Origin: an uncultured Lachnospiraceae bacterium
GTDB lineage: Bacteria > Bacillota > Clostridia > Lachnospirales > Lachnospiraceae
Length of the DNA: 12,776 bases
NCBI GenBank assembly: GCA_910589635.1
Contig: CAJUTD010000084.1
Location: forward strand, 1-12,776
Reading direction: 5' to 3'
Shown: piece after piece, positions 1 to 6,772 of the stretch
Layout of the letters: the number at the start of each line of letters is the position of its first letter
Numbering within the stretch: the first letter of the stretch is position 1
Position numbers and translations under genes: made by a program
Notes under the pieces: model-generated
What the model was told of the DNA's origin: nothing
What the model saw: only the letters and a program-made list of their open reading frames with translations
The model's database searches: none

Positions 1-57
1 GCATTCGTCAAATATCCATGCAAGCATGGCTATTTTCCTCATTGCTCGCGGGAATAA
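1..57 (+). other. Possible 3' tail of an upstream reading frame, or part of an intergenic repeat
   Basis: Reading from base 1 the frame is open for 18 codons and stops at TAA (55-57), immediately before the terminator hairpin. This is the position expected for the end of an upstream plus-strand gene. The predicted tail (...HGYFPHCSRE) is not a domain I recognise. The same stretch contains a small inverted repeat, CCATG-CAAG-CATGG (17-30), so it could equally be non-coding repeat DNA. The left edge of the window prevents a decision. Confidence 0.25.
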
Positions 58-96
58 AAGCTGCCGCAATAAGAAGACTTAATGCGGCAGCTTTTT
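56..96. terminator. Bidirectional intrinsic terminator
   Basis: A perfect 13-bp stem (56-68 pairs with 83-95, core GCTGCCGCA/TGCGGCAGC) is extended after an A-A mismatch by four more pairs (70-73 with 78-81) closing on an AAGA loop. The plus strand continues into TTTTT (92-96). The minus strand reads into a T-run from the AAAA at 56-59. It can therefore stop transcripts from both sides: any upstream plus-strand gene and the minus-strand HD gene that ends at 215. Confidence 0.85.
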
Positions 97-120
97 AACT
101 TATAGGAAATGGATTAGCCG

Positions 121-208
121 TCCTAAGGCATCCCCCGGGCAGGCCCGGTACCCCTTAGGACAAATCCTAAGGCATCCCCCGGGCAGGCCCGGTACCCCTT
201 AGGACAAA
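121..208. repeat. Two perfect tandem copies of a 44-bp hairpin-forming repeat
   Basis: Units 121-164 and 165-208 are identical over 44 bp. Each contains an outer inverted repeat TCCTAAGG/CCTTAGGA (121-128 with 153-160; 165-172 with 197-204) and an inner GC-rich stem CCGGG-CAGG-CCCGG (135-148 and 179-192). The units are separated by CAAA. There is no T-run after either hairpin, so they are not classical terminators. They lie in the 3' untranslated region of the minus-strand HD gene, between its stop codon and the terminator. The shape is that of a REP-like or other small palindromic intergenic repeat; its genomic copy number cannot be seen here. Confidence 0.85.
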
Positions 209-214
209 TTCACG

Positions 215-1486
215 CTAATACTTGTTGTTATAATGTTGCAGGACAATACTAAGGGAACGGTATTCCTCCATCATTTTCTGGTACATTTCGTAGATGGTTG
301 AACATGAGGACTGCGTCTTATCAATTATTTTATCGAAAGAAGTTTCTAAGGTTCTCAGTATAGTGTCGTCTAAATTCGTTACCCTGTATTTTTCTCGCAG
401 GAAAGCCAAAAGCCTGGGATGGTGGTGGTAGGACACGTTCATCTCCATGGAAAGTGAGTTGCTCATCAAATAAGACAGAGCTATGACTTCCGCAGCGGGG
501 GCAGGAGAAAAAGTAATAGGTTGTCCGTTTGTCCAACATTTTAGCAAAAGGAAAGATTCTTCAATGAGAATTAAAATTTGTTCATCCACGTTGTCGGAAA
601 GAATCTGTTTGGTAATATCTAAAGCAGGGCTATCGTACAATGACCGCAGGTAGTTGTCATAGTCTTCAATACTGCCCGTTGGGGCAGGAAGAGAGACTTT
701 TCCAACATTATGTAAAAGAGCGGCAAATTTCACAGATTCCAGAGTCGTAGAGGGCATGCTCAACGCAGTGCCTATATTCTTGCTCAAGTGTACTGCATAA
801 TCGGTATGTAGTGCAGTGTATTCGCTGCGGAAATCTAAAGAGAATGTGAGAGTCCGCAGATATTTATCCATTTGGTCAACCATGAGGGTCGTGTGGCTAC
901 AAATGTAGTCAGAGACTTCTTCCTGGTATTCCAGAGATTTCATTTTTTCTAAAATATGGTGTTTCTCCTGTGTATTCCAGAACCAGTGAATATCGGCAGG
1001 ATAGAAAATGCGTCCACTGTATTGTTCAAGAAAAGCAGGCAATTCTTCTTCCATATTCTGCACACAGAATATATCAATCCGGTCAGCTAGGTAAATCAAT
1101 TTTGCGATATCGCGGTGATAGTTGCTGATAGGGACGGAATAGTATTGTGCGTTGCAGTTATGATGGTACAAAATAACATCGGCATACTGCGACAAGGGAG
1201 AAAAATTCTTGAACAGCAGATAGCTAAATGCAGAGTGTTCCATAGACTCATCCGTATCAAAACTGAGCATGGAATCAATTTCATTGTCTTTGTATGCGCC
1301 GATGTCATGAAGAAGCCCCAGCATAAAAATATCGTTTTTTTCCTGTGGAGTATACCGCCTGGTCTCTTCCAGCATTTTCATTAGGATATAGCCTACGCGT
1401 TCACCGTGGCTGATGAGGCGTGAATCCAGATGCCGAAAAGAACGGCAGATAACATCAACAACATTGATGAGTTGAGGTCTGCTCAT
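215..1486 (-). CDS. Tandem HD-domain protein, putative metal-dependent phosphohydrolase with degenerate second domain
   Basis: A 423-residue protein with no signal peptide or membrane segment, so probably cytoplasmic. The N-terminal half carries an HD/HD-GYP-like set of metal ligands in order: H27 in SHGERVG, H60-D61 in LLHDIG, H84 in MEHS, H108-H109 in LYHH and D135 in LADRID. The GYP motif itself is absent. The C-terminal half repeats the pattern from about residue 220 (H227; LLHNVGK at 257-263), but the catalytic Asp is replaced by Asn260, and a later HHH (354-356) is the only further histidine cluster. The second domain is probably non-catalytic, perhaps regulatory or dimerising. Such domains cleave cyclic dinucleotides, nucleotides or (p)ppGpp in other families; the substrate here is unknown. 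The ATG start is supported by GGAGGTG (1492-1498), five bases upstream. The gene has a full-consensus promoter and diverges from mscS. Confidence 0.85.
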   Translation of the reverse strand: MSRPQLINVVDVICRSFRHLDSRLISHGERVGYILMKMLEETRRYTPQEKNDIFMLGLLHDIGAYKDNEIDSMLSFDTDESMEHSAFSYLLFKNFSPLSQYADVILYHHNCNAQYYSVPISNYHRDIAKLIYLADRIDIFCVQNMEEELPAFLEQYSGRIFYPADIHWFWNTQEKHHILEKMKSLEYQEEVSDYICSHTTLMVDQMDKYLRTLTFSLDFRSEYTALHTDYAVHLSKNIGTALSMPSTTLESVKFAALLHNVGKVSLPAPTGSIEDYDNYLRSLYDSPALDITKQILSDNVDEQILILIEESFLLLKCWTNGQPITFSPAPAAEVIALSYLMSNSLSMEMNVSYHHHPRLLAFLREKYRVTNLDDTILRTLETSFDKIIDKTQSSCSTIYEMYQKMMEEYRSLSIVLQHYNNKY

Positions 1487-1525
1487 ACTTACACCTCCAT
1501 TTTCAAGTAATCGGTAAAATACTAT

Positions 1526-1555
1526 TTGCTTTTCGTACGGTAACTATACTATAAT
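1526..1555 (+). promoter_or_regulatory. Likely sigma-A promoter for mscS
   Basis: On the plus strand TTGCTT (1526-1531), an 18-bp spacer and TATAAT (1550-1555) form a reasonable vegetative promoter, with a start point near 1562. That puts the upstream GTG at 1576 almost at the transcript end and favours the ATG at 1612. The -10 box is the mirror image of the minus-strand -10 box, and both sit inside the palindrome. Confidence 0.55.
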
Positions 1556-1567
1556 TATAGTATAGTT
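1542..1567. promoter_or_regulatory. 26-bp perfect palindrome, probable operator shared by divergent promoters
   Basis: Half-site AACTATACTATAA (1542-1554) is followed without spacer by its exact reverse complement (1555-1567). The palindrome overlaps the -10 boxes of both divergent promoters. A dimeric repressor binding here could control the HD gene and mscS together. No regulator gene of an obvious DNA-binding family is in the window, so the ligand protein is unknown. AT-richness makes some self-complementarity expected, but 13 perfect pairs are more than the -10 boxes alone require. Confidence 0.6.
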
Positions 1568-1582
1568 CAAATAAAGTGTCAA
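1554..1582 (-). promoter_or_regulatory. Full-consensus sigma-A promoter for the HD-domain gene
   Basis: On the minus strand TTGACA (1577-1582) is followed by exactly 17 bp and then TATAAT (1554-1559). Both hexamers match the vegetative consensus perfectly. Transcription would begin near 1547, giving a leader of about 60 nt before the ATG at 1486. The -10 box lies inside the 26-bp palindrome, so a protein bound there would block this promoter. Confidence 0.8.
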
Positions 1583-1611
1583 TTGAGGATGAAGAATGCA
1601 GAGGTGAAAAA

Positions 1612-2562
1612 ATGTGGTTTTTATTAGCAAATGCTATAATCCCCAATAGCCTTTTGGCGAAAACAGAAACAGAGTCAGTAACGGACAATTTAGCGGAGCT
1701 TGAGGAGCTGCAAAAAATGGCAAAACCGGGAATGATTAAAAGCTATTTGGAAGATGCGGCTCCCGTGTTGGTTGATTTTGCAGTGCGTGTATTGTTTGCA
1801 CTCATCATCTATTTTGTTGGGAAAAAATTGATCAAATGGATTCGTAAGATTTTGAAGCGGGCTTTACAGCGTTCGGCGGTAGATGAGGGCGTCTGTCAAT
1901 TCCTCGATTCCGCAGCGAAAATTTTTCTGTATGTCGTTTTGGCGATGGCTGTGATTAATCAGCTTGGCGTGGCGACGACTTCTATGGTGGCAGTTCTTGG
2001 TTCCGCCGGTCTTGCCGTAGGACTTGCCTTGCAGGGCAGCCTTGCCAATTTTGCCGGCGGCGTCCTGATATTATGGTTTAAACCATTCAAAGTCGGGGAT
2101 TATATTATTGAAGATACGCATAAAAATGAAGGGACTGTCACAGAAATTCAGATATTTTACACGAAGCTTCTGACTGTGGACAACCGCACAGTGGTCATTC
2201 CCAATGGAACGCTTGCCAACTCCAGCCTCACGGATGTAACGCATCAGGATAAGCGCAGGGTAGACCTCTATGTGGGGATTTCTTATGAGGCAGATACGCA
2301 GACGGCAAAAGAGATTTTGAGTAAAATTATTGAGTCTGAACCTGCAAGGCTGGCAGAGGAAGAGACTGTGGTGTTTGTGGACTCGCTGGAGGACAGTAGC
2401 GTCCGCCTGGGGCTGCGGTTTTGGGTAGCCACCCATGATTACTGGAATGCAAGGTGGAGAGTGACCGAGGAGATAAAGATAAAATTTGATGAAAATCAAA
2501 TTGAAATCCCTTATAACCAGCTCACAGTCTCGTTGAAAAACAGTGGGAATTTAGAAAGATAA
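1612..2562 (+). CDS. mscS: MscS-family small-conductance mechanosensitive channel
   Basis: A 316-residue inner-membrane protein, close to the usual size of the short MscS class. Homologues form heptamers that open under membrane tension and release solutes during osmotic downshock. Hydrophobic segments lie at about 50-70 (TM1), 103-121 (TM2) and 123-155 (TM3). TM3 has the Gly/Ala-rich pore signature around GSAGLAVGLALQGSLANFAGG (130-150). The beta-domain follows (KPFKVGDYI, IPNGTLANSS), and the C-terminal alpha/beta domain ends with an IPYNQ motif (299-303) typical of the family. An in-frame GTG at 1576 would add 12 residues but overlaps the divergent promoter; the ATG at 1612 has GAGGTG (1601-1606) five bases upstream and is preferred. 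It diverges from the HD-domain gene and is followed by a repeat-rich gap. Confidence 0.9.
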   Translation: MWFLLANAIIPNSLLAKTETESVTDNLAELEELQKMAKPGMIKSYLEDAAPVLVDFAVRVLFALIIYFVGKKLIKWIRKILKRALQRSAVDEGVCQFLDSAAKIFLYVVLAMAVINQLGVATTSMVAVLGSAGLAVGLALQGSLANFAGGVLILWFKPFKVGDYIIEDTHKNEGTVTEIQIFYTKLLTVDNRTVVIPNGTLANSSLTDVTHQDKRRVDLYVGISYEADTQTAKEILSKIIESEPARLAEEETVVFVDSLEDSSVRLGLRFWVATHDYWNARWRVTEEIKIKFDENQIEIPYNQLTVSLKNSGNLER

Positions 2563-2563
2563 A

Positions 2564-2651
2564 TTATCAGATGTGAGATGCCTCCCGCCTTTATAGGTGG
2601 TGAGTAAGAAAACTTTATCAGTTGCGGGTGCCAATCTCCCATCTGATATAA
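2564..2651. repeat. Large imperfect inverted repeat, module A of an intergenic palindromic region
   Basis: Starting one base after the mscS stop codon, TCAGATG (2567-2573) pairs with CATCTGA (2640-2646). GAGAT (2575-2579) pairs with ATCTC (2634-2638), and CCCGC (2584-2588) with GCGGG (2624-2628). This gives a long interrupted hairpin spanning about 85 bases. It has no T-run and does not look like a simple terminator, though it could slow or protect the 3' end of the mscS transcript. I infer a dispersed palindromic element; copy number is not visible here. Confidence 0.6.
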
Positions 2652-2652
2652 G

Positions 2653-2740
2653 CTCCGCGAGGATGTGCAGCGATTCGGAGTAGAACGTTGTCAGCAAAGC
2701 TGACCCGAATCGCGCACCAAGTCTCGCGGGCGCGAGACTT
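2653..2740. repeat. Cluster of three hairpins, module B, with a competing alternative stem
   Basis: GTGC-A-GCGATTCGG (2665-2678) pairs with CCGAATCGC-GCAC (2705-2717) through 13 pairs with one bulged A. It encloses GTCAGC-AAA-GCTGAC (2690-2704). Immediately after lies AAGTCTCGC-GGGC-GCGAGACTT (2719-2740), a perfect 9-bp stem. An alternative pairing exists: CCGCGAG (2655-2661) with CTCGCGG (2723-2729), which would wrap the first hairpin and destroy the last. The block sits just before the peptidase start and may be part of its leader RNA, but no T-run follows. With module A it fills nearly all of the mscS-peptidase gap. Confidence 0.65.
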
Positions 2741-2791
2741 GAATAAATGAAGAAAAACCCCAGTAATAATAATGGAAAGGATATAAAAAAA

Positions 2792-5707
2792 ATGAATTTA
2801 AACAATTGTACGGCATATGAAGTGCTGGAAGAAAAGAAACTGGACGATATCAAATCAATGGGTTACCTGTTGCGCCATAAGAAGAGCGGAGCCAGAATCA
2901 GCCTGATTTCCAATGATGATGAGAACAAGGTATTTTACATTGGATTTCGCACCCCTTCGTTGGACAGTACCGGGGCTGCGCATATCCTGGAACATTCTGT
3001 GCTCTGCGGTTCTGAGAAATTTCCGGTGAAAGACCCCTTTGTGGAGCTGGTGAAAAGCTCGCTCAACACATTTTTAAACGCTATGACTTATCCAGACAAA
3101 ACGCTCTATCCGGTGGCAAGCTGTAATGATAAGGATTTTCAGAATTTGATGGAAGTATATCTGGACGCGGTTCTCTATCCGAATATTTACCGGCACAAGG
3201 AAATTTTCTGCCAGGAAGGCTGGCATTATGAGATGGAGGATCTAGACGCGCCTCTTACGGTCAATGGCGTGGTGTACAATGAGATGAAGGGCGCCTTTTC
3301 TTCCCCGGATGAAGTGCTCAGCCGGGAGATTATGAGCGCGCTTTATCCAGAGACTTCTTATTCTTTTGAGTCGGGCGGCGACCCGGAAGTAATACCGGAA
3401 CTTACTTATGAGCAGTTTTTAGCATTCCACCAGAAATATTATCATCCAAGCAATTCTTATATCTATCTCTATGGAGATATGGATATGGAGGAGAAATTGA
3501 AGTGGCTGGACCGCGAATACCTCAGTAAATTTGATGCCATTGAGGTAGATTCGGAAGTAAAAGAGCAGAAACCGTTTGACAAAATGCAAGAGGTGGAAAT
3601 TTCCTACAATATTGCGAGTGGAGAACCATTAGAGGACAATACTTATCTTTCGTATAATGTGAGCACTGGAAATATTTTAGATCGGACATTGTATGTGGCA
3701 TTTGATATTCTTGATTATGCATTACTGTCTGCACCGGGCGCTCCTTTGAAGCAAGCGCTTTTAGACGCCAGGATTGGCAAAGACATAATGGCGTCCTTTG
3801 ACAGTTATACGCTGCAGCCGATGCTCTCGATTGTGGCAAAGAACAGTAATTTAGAGCGCAAAGAGGAATTCTTAGAAATTATTCACAGGGTGCTGAAAGA
3901 GCAGGTAGAAAACGGCATCAATAAGAAATCTCTGATGGCTGGAATTAACAGTTTTGAATTCCGCTATCGGGAGGCGGACTATGGGCAGTTCCCCAAAGGG
4001 CTTTTGTTTGGAATTAAATGCTTGGATAGTTGGCTTTATGATGACAGCAAGCCGTTTTTACATTTGGAGGGGCTTGAAATTATTGAGTTTTTAAAACAGC
4101 AGGTGGAGACAGGGTATTTTGAAGAGATTGTGCAAAAATATTTGCTGGACAATACTCATGCAGCCATAGTGATAGCCAAGCCGCAATATGGGTTGAATGC
4201 CAAAAAGGATGAAGAGCTGGCTAAAAAGCTTTTGCAGTACAAAGAATCTTTAGACGCCAAACAGCTTCAGGAGATTGTGGATTTCACGCATCACCTGCGC
4301 AAATATCAGGAAGAGCCGTCTTCGGCCGAAGATATGGATAAACTTCCGGCGCTCACGAGGCAGGACATCAAAAAAGAAGGGGAAAAGCTCTTTATTCGTG
4401 AGAAATATGTAGAGGATACGCTTCTTTTGTGCCATGATATCGACACGAACGGTATCGCCTATTTCAGCTTGATGTTTGATGTGACGGATTTAACGAAAGA
4501 GAGGATTCCATATCTTGGTATCCTCAAATCTGTTCTGGGGTATGTAGACACGAAATCTTACAGTTTCCCGGAACTTGCCAATGAAATTAATCTGCATACG
4601 GGAGGTATTTTCAGCAGTATCGGAATTTATCCGCATGTAGAGGGAGAAAGCATTTCTCTCAAATACGAGATAAAGGTTAAAACATTGTATCATGAGATAC
4701 CTAAGACGATGGAAATTGTCCGTGAAATAATTTCCGCCAGCAATTTCCGTGGGCAGGAGCGTCTTTATGAAATTATCGCCGAGCTGAAATCGCGGTTGCA
4801 GATGAATATGAGTTCGGCTGGGAATTCGGTTTCCTCCATGCGAGCTATGTCCTATTTTTCAGACAGTGCGAAATATACGGATATGACGCAGGGTATCGAG
4901 TTTTATCAGCTTGTGAAAGATATCGAGGAGAATTTTGAAGAGAAAAAAGATGCCCTTTGCCAGATATTAGAAGAACTTGTAGAAGAAATTTTCTGTAAAG
5001 AGAACCTGATGTTTAGTATTGGCGCTGAAAAACAGGGTATAGAGCAAGTAGAAAAGGAAATGTCAGGGTTGAGAGAAATCCTGCATACCAAAGGCGCCAA
5101 AGAAAAGCCCAAGCCACTGGAATTAGAGAAAATGAACGAGGGATTTTTAGACGCCTCCCAGGTGCAGTATGTGTCGCGTGCCGGGAATTTCCGCCGGGAA
5201 GGTTTCCGTTATACAGGTGCGCTGCGGATTTTGAAAGTACTGCTTAGCTATGATTATCTGTGGCTGAATGTCCGTGTCAAAGGCGGCGCGTACGGATGTA
5301 TGAGCGGATTTACAAGGAGCGGGGATGGCTATTTCACTTCCTACCGAGACCCGCATCTTAGCAGGACAAATGAGGTCTATGAAGGGATTCCAGCATATTT
5401 AGAGCAATTTACGGCAGAAGAGAAAGAGATGACAAAATATATCATCGGAACCTTCAGCAGTGTGGACGCACCCCTGACCCCGGCTGCTAAGACCAGCCGC
5501 AGTGCGACGGCATATCTTACCGGTGTGACCGAAGAAATGTTAAAGAGGGAGCGGGCGGAGATTTTAAACGCAACTGCAAAAGATATACGCGGTCTTGCCG
5601 GCATTGTGCGTGCGGTACTCAAGGAAGAGGCATTGTGCGTGATTGGCAATGAGGAGAAGCTCAACCAGGAAAAAGAACTGTTCCGGGAAATTAAGAATTT
5701 ATACTAA
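2792..5707 (+). CDS. M16C family zinc metallopeptidase (insulinase/presequence-protease-like)
   Basis: A 971-residue single-chain peptidase of the M16C subfamily, which includes eukaryotic PreP/Cym1; family members enclose unfolded peptides in a chamber and cut them. The inverted zinc motif is HILEH (H64, E67, H68), with the third ligand E164 in NEMKGAFSSPD. Between them is the family stretch NAMTYPDKTLYPVAS. The C-terminal half has the substrate-contact pair in VRVKGGAYG (R828, Y834), as expected for a complete enzyme with both halves. There is no signal peptide, so it probably acts in the cytoplasm on oligopeptides. An in-frame ATG at 2747 would add 15 Lys/Asn-rich residues, but GGAAAGG (2774-2780) precedes the ATG at 2792 by 11 bases, so I prefer the latter. 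era follows after 10 bases, so the two genes are probably co-transcribed. Confidence 0.92.
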   Translation: MNLNNCTAYEVLEEKKLDDIKSMGYLLRHKKSGARISLISNDDENKVFYIGFRTPSLDSTGAAHILEHSVLCGSEKFPVKDPFVELVKSSLNTFLNAMTYPDKTLYPVASCNDKDFQNLMEVYLDAVLYPNIYRHKEIFCQEGWHYEMEDLDAPLTVNGVVYNEMKGAFSSPDEVLSREIMSALYPETSYSFESGGDPEVIPELTYEQFLAFHQKYYHPSNSYIYLYGDMDMEEKLKWLDREYLSKFDAIEVDSEVKEQKPFDKMQEVEISYNIASGEPLEDNTYLSYNVSTGNILDRTLYVAFDILDYALLSAPGAPLKQALLDARIGKDIMASFDSYTLQPMLSIVAKNSNLERKEEFLEIIHRVLKEQVENGINKKSLMAGINSFEFRYREADYGQFPKGLLFGIKCLDSWLYDDSKPFLHLEGLEIIEFLKQQVETGYFEEIVQKYLLDNTHAAIVIAKPQYGLNAKKDEELAKKLLQYKESLDAKQLQEIVDFTHHLRKYQEEPSSAEDMDKLPALTRQDIKKEGEKLFIREKYVEDTLLLCHDIDTNGIAYFSLMFDVTDLTKERIPYLGILKSVLGYVDTKSYSFPELANEINLHTGGIFSSIGIYPHVEGESISLKYEIKVKTLYHEIPKTMEIVREIISASNFRGQERLYEIIAELKSRLQMNMSSAGNSVSSMRAMSYFSDSAKYTDMTQGIEFYQLVKDIEENFEEKKDALCQILEELVEEIFCKENLMFSIGAEKQGIEQVEKEMSGLREILHTKGAKEKPKPLELEKMNEGFLDASQVQYVSRAGNFRREGFRYTGALRILKVLLSYDYLWLNVRVKGGAYGCMSGFTRSGDGYFTSYRDPHLSRTNEVYEGIPAYLEQFTAEEKEMTKYIIGTFSSVDAPLTPAAKTSRSATAYLTGVTEEMLKRERAEILNATAKDIRGLAGIVRAVLKEEALCVIGNEEKLNQEKELFREIKNLY

Positions 5708-5717
5708 AGGAGAATCT

Positions 5718-6626
5718 ATGGAAGCTAATTTAAAATCAGGCTTTGTAACACTGATTGGCAGGCCAAATGTGGGTAAATCTACACTGATGAATCGTTTGAT
5801 CGGACAGAAGATAGCTATTACATCTAAGAAGCCGCAGACTACCCGAAACCGCATTCAGACTGTGTATACCGATGAACAGAAAGGACAGATTGTTTTTCTG
5901 GACACGCCGGGAATCCACAAGGCCAAGAATAAGCTGGGGGAATATATGGTCAATGTGGCGGAGCGTACGTTGCAGGAGGTGGACGTTATCTTGTGGCTGG
6001 TGGAGCCGAGCAATTTCATTGGCGCGGGTGAGCGTCATATTTTAGAAAAGCTTGCGCGCGTCAAGACGCCGGTAATCCTTATTATTAACAAGACTGACAC
6101 TGTGAAGAGAGAAGATGTGCTTTCTTATATAGACACTTACCGCAAAGAATATGATTTTGCGGAAGTCGTGCCGCTTTCTGCACTGCGCGGAGAAAATACA
6201 GAGATTTTGCCGGAATTGATATTCAAATATCTGCCCTACGGCCCGATGTTTTATGACGAAGATACCGTTACAGACCAGCCGGAACGGCAGATTGTGGCTG
6301 AAATTATCCGCGAGAAATCACTGCATGTTCTGGAAGAAGAAATTCCCCATGGCATCGCAGTTACCATCGAACGGATGAAGGAGCGCAGCAAAGGAGGCAT
6401 CATGGATATAGACGCTACTATTGTCTGTGAAAGGGATTCCCACAAAGGGATTATTATCGGCAAAGGCGGCAGTATGTTAAAAAAGATTGGCACGAATGCC
6501 CGTTTTGAGATGGAACGGCTTTTGGATTGTAAGGTCAACCTGAAGCTGTGGGTGAAGGTAAAGAAGGACTGGCGTGACAGTGACTATCTGCTTAAGAATT
6601 TTGGCTACCGGGAGGAGAAACAATGA
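5718..6626 (+). CDS. era: GTPase Era, 30S ribosome assembly factor
   Basis: A 302-residue essential GTPase that binds 16S rRNA near its 3' end and helps mature the 30S subunit. The GTPase motifs are in order: G1 GRPNVGKS (14-21), switch I around KPQTTRNR (38-45), G3 DTPG (62-65), G4 NKTD (124-127) and G5 SAL (154-156). The C-terminal KH RNA-binding domain shows GIIIGKGG (244-251). Length is normal for the family. The ATG at 5718 is fixed by AAAGGAG (5706-5712), which overlaps the TAA of the preceding peptidase gene. Upstream in-frame codons lie inside that gene and are not used. A small YqzL-like gene and recO follow, as in Bacillus. Confidence 0.98.
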   Translation: MEANLKSGFVTLIGRPNVGKSTLMNRLIGQKIAITSKKPQTTRNRIQTVYTDEQKGQIVFLDTPGIHKAKNKLGEYMVNVAERTLQEVDVILWLVEPSNFIGAGERHILEKLARVKTPVILIINKTDTVKREDVLSYIDTYRKEYDFAEVVPLSALRGENTEILPELIFKYLPYGPMFYDEDTVTDQPERQIVAEIIREKSLHVLEEEIPHGIAVTIERMKERSKGGIMDIDATIVCERDSHKGIIIGKGGSMLKKIGTNARFEMERLLDCKVNLKLWVKVKKDWRDSDYLLKNFGYREEKQ

Positions 6627-6772
6627 GATTTAAGTAATGATTCAGAATTTCTACGTTGGTGATATGCCGGGTCAGCGGCCATACCTGCAAACTACCAGAT
6701 TTTTGCTGGTATAAGGGAATGTGGACAGGACACCCTAATAGAGATGAACACAAAGAACAGGGGGGACGCCAC
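6627..6772 (+). other. Untranslated spacer between era and the yqzL-like gene
   Basis: A 146-base gap with one modest hairpin, TACCAG (6693-6698) pairing with CTGGTA (6706-6711) around a 7-nt loop. There is no T-run after it, so I do not call a terminator. The frame of the next gene is open back to about 6656 (TTG), but the predicted extension is unlike the family and has no good ribosome binding site. No clear promoter is visible, which is consistent with read-through from era. Confidence 0.4.

Noticed and set aside
121..208. CRISPR array
   Set aside because: There are only two repeat units and they are directly adjacent, separated by four bases that belong to the unit. No unique spacers and no cas genes are present.
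2747..2791. Upstream ATG of the M16C peptidase
   Set aside because: Possible, but it lacks a ribosome binding site, follows the hairpin at 2740 directly and adds a Lys/Asn-rich stretch not expected in the family. The ATG at 2792 has GGAAAGG upstream.
2551..2853. 100-codon minus-strand frame across the mscS-peptidase gap
   Set aside because: It is read through the inverted-repeat block and the antisense of both neighbouring genes. I see no ribosome binding site, and the composition reflects the repeat rather than a protein.
5643..5717. Extended start for era inside the peptidase gene
   Set aside because: Era proteins begin a few residues before the GRPNVGKS motif, and a strong ribosome binding site precedes the ATG at 5718.
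6614..6640. Tiny ATG frame overlapping the era stop codon (M-R-F-K)
   Set aside because: Four codons only; the apparent ribosome binding site GGAGGAG is part of the era coding sequence and there is no family or conservation evidence.
6656..6772. N-terminal extension of the YqzL-like protein from an upstream TTG
   Set aside because: The extension has no family resemblance and no ribosome binding site, while the ATG at 6773 has a G-rich site and begins the recognised W-F-TGSI motif.
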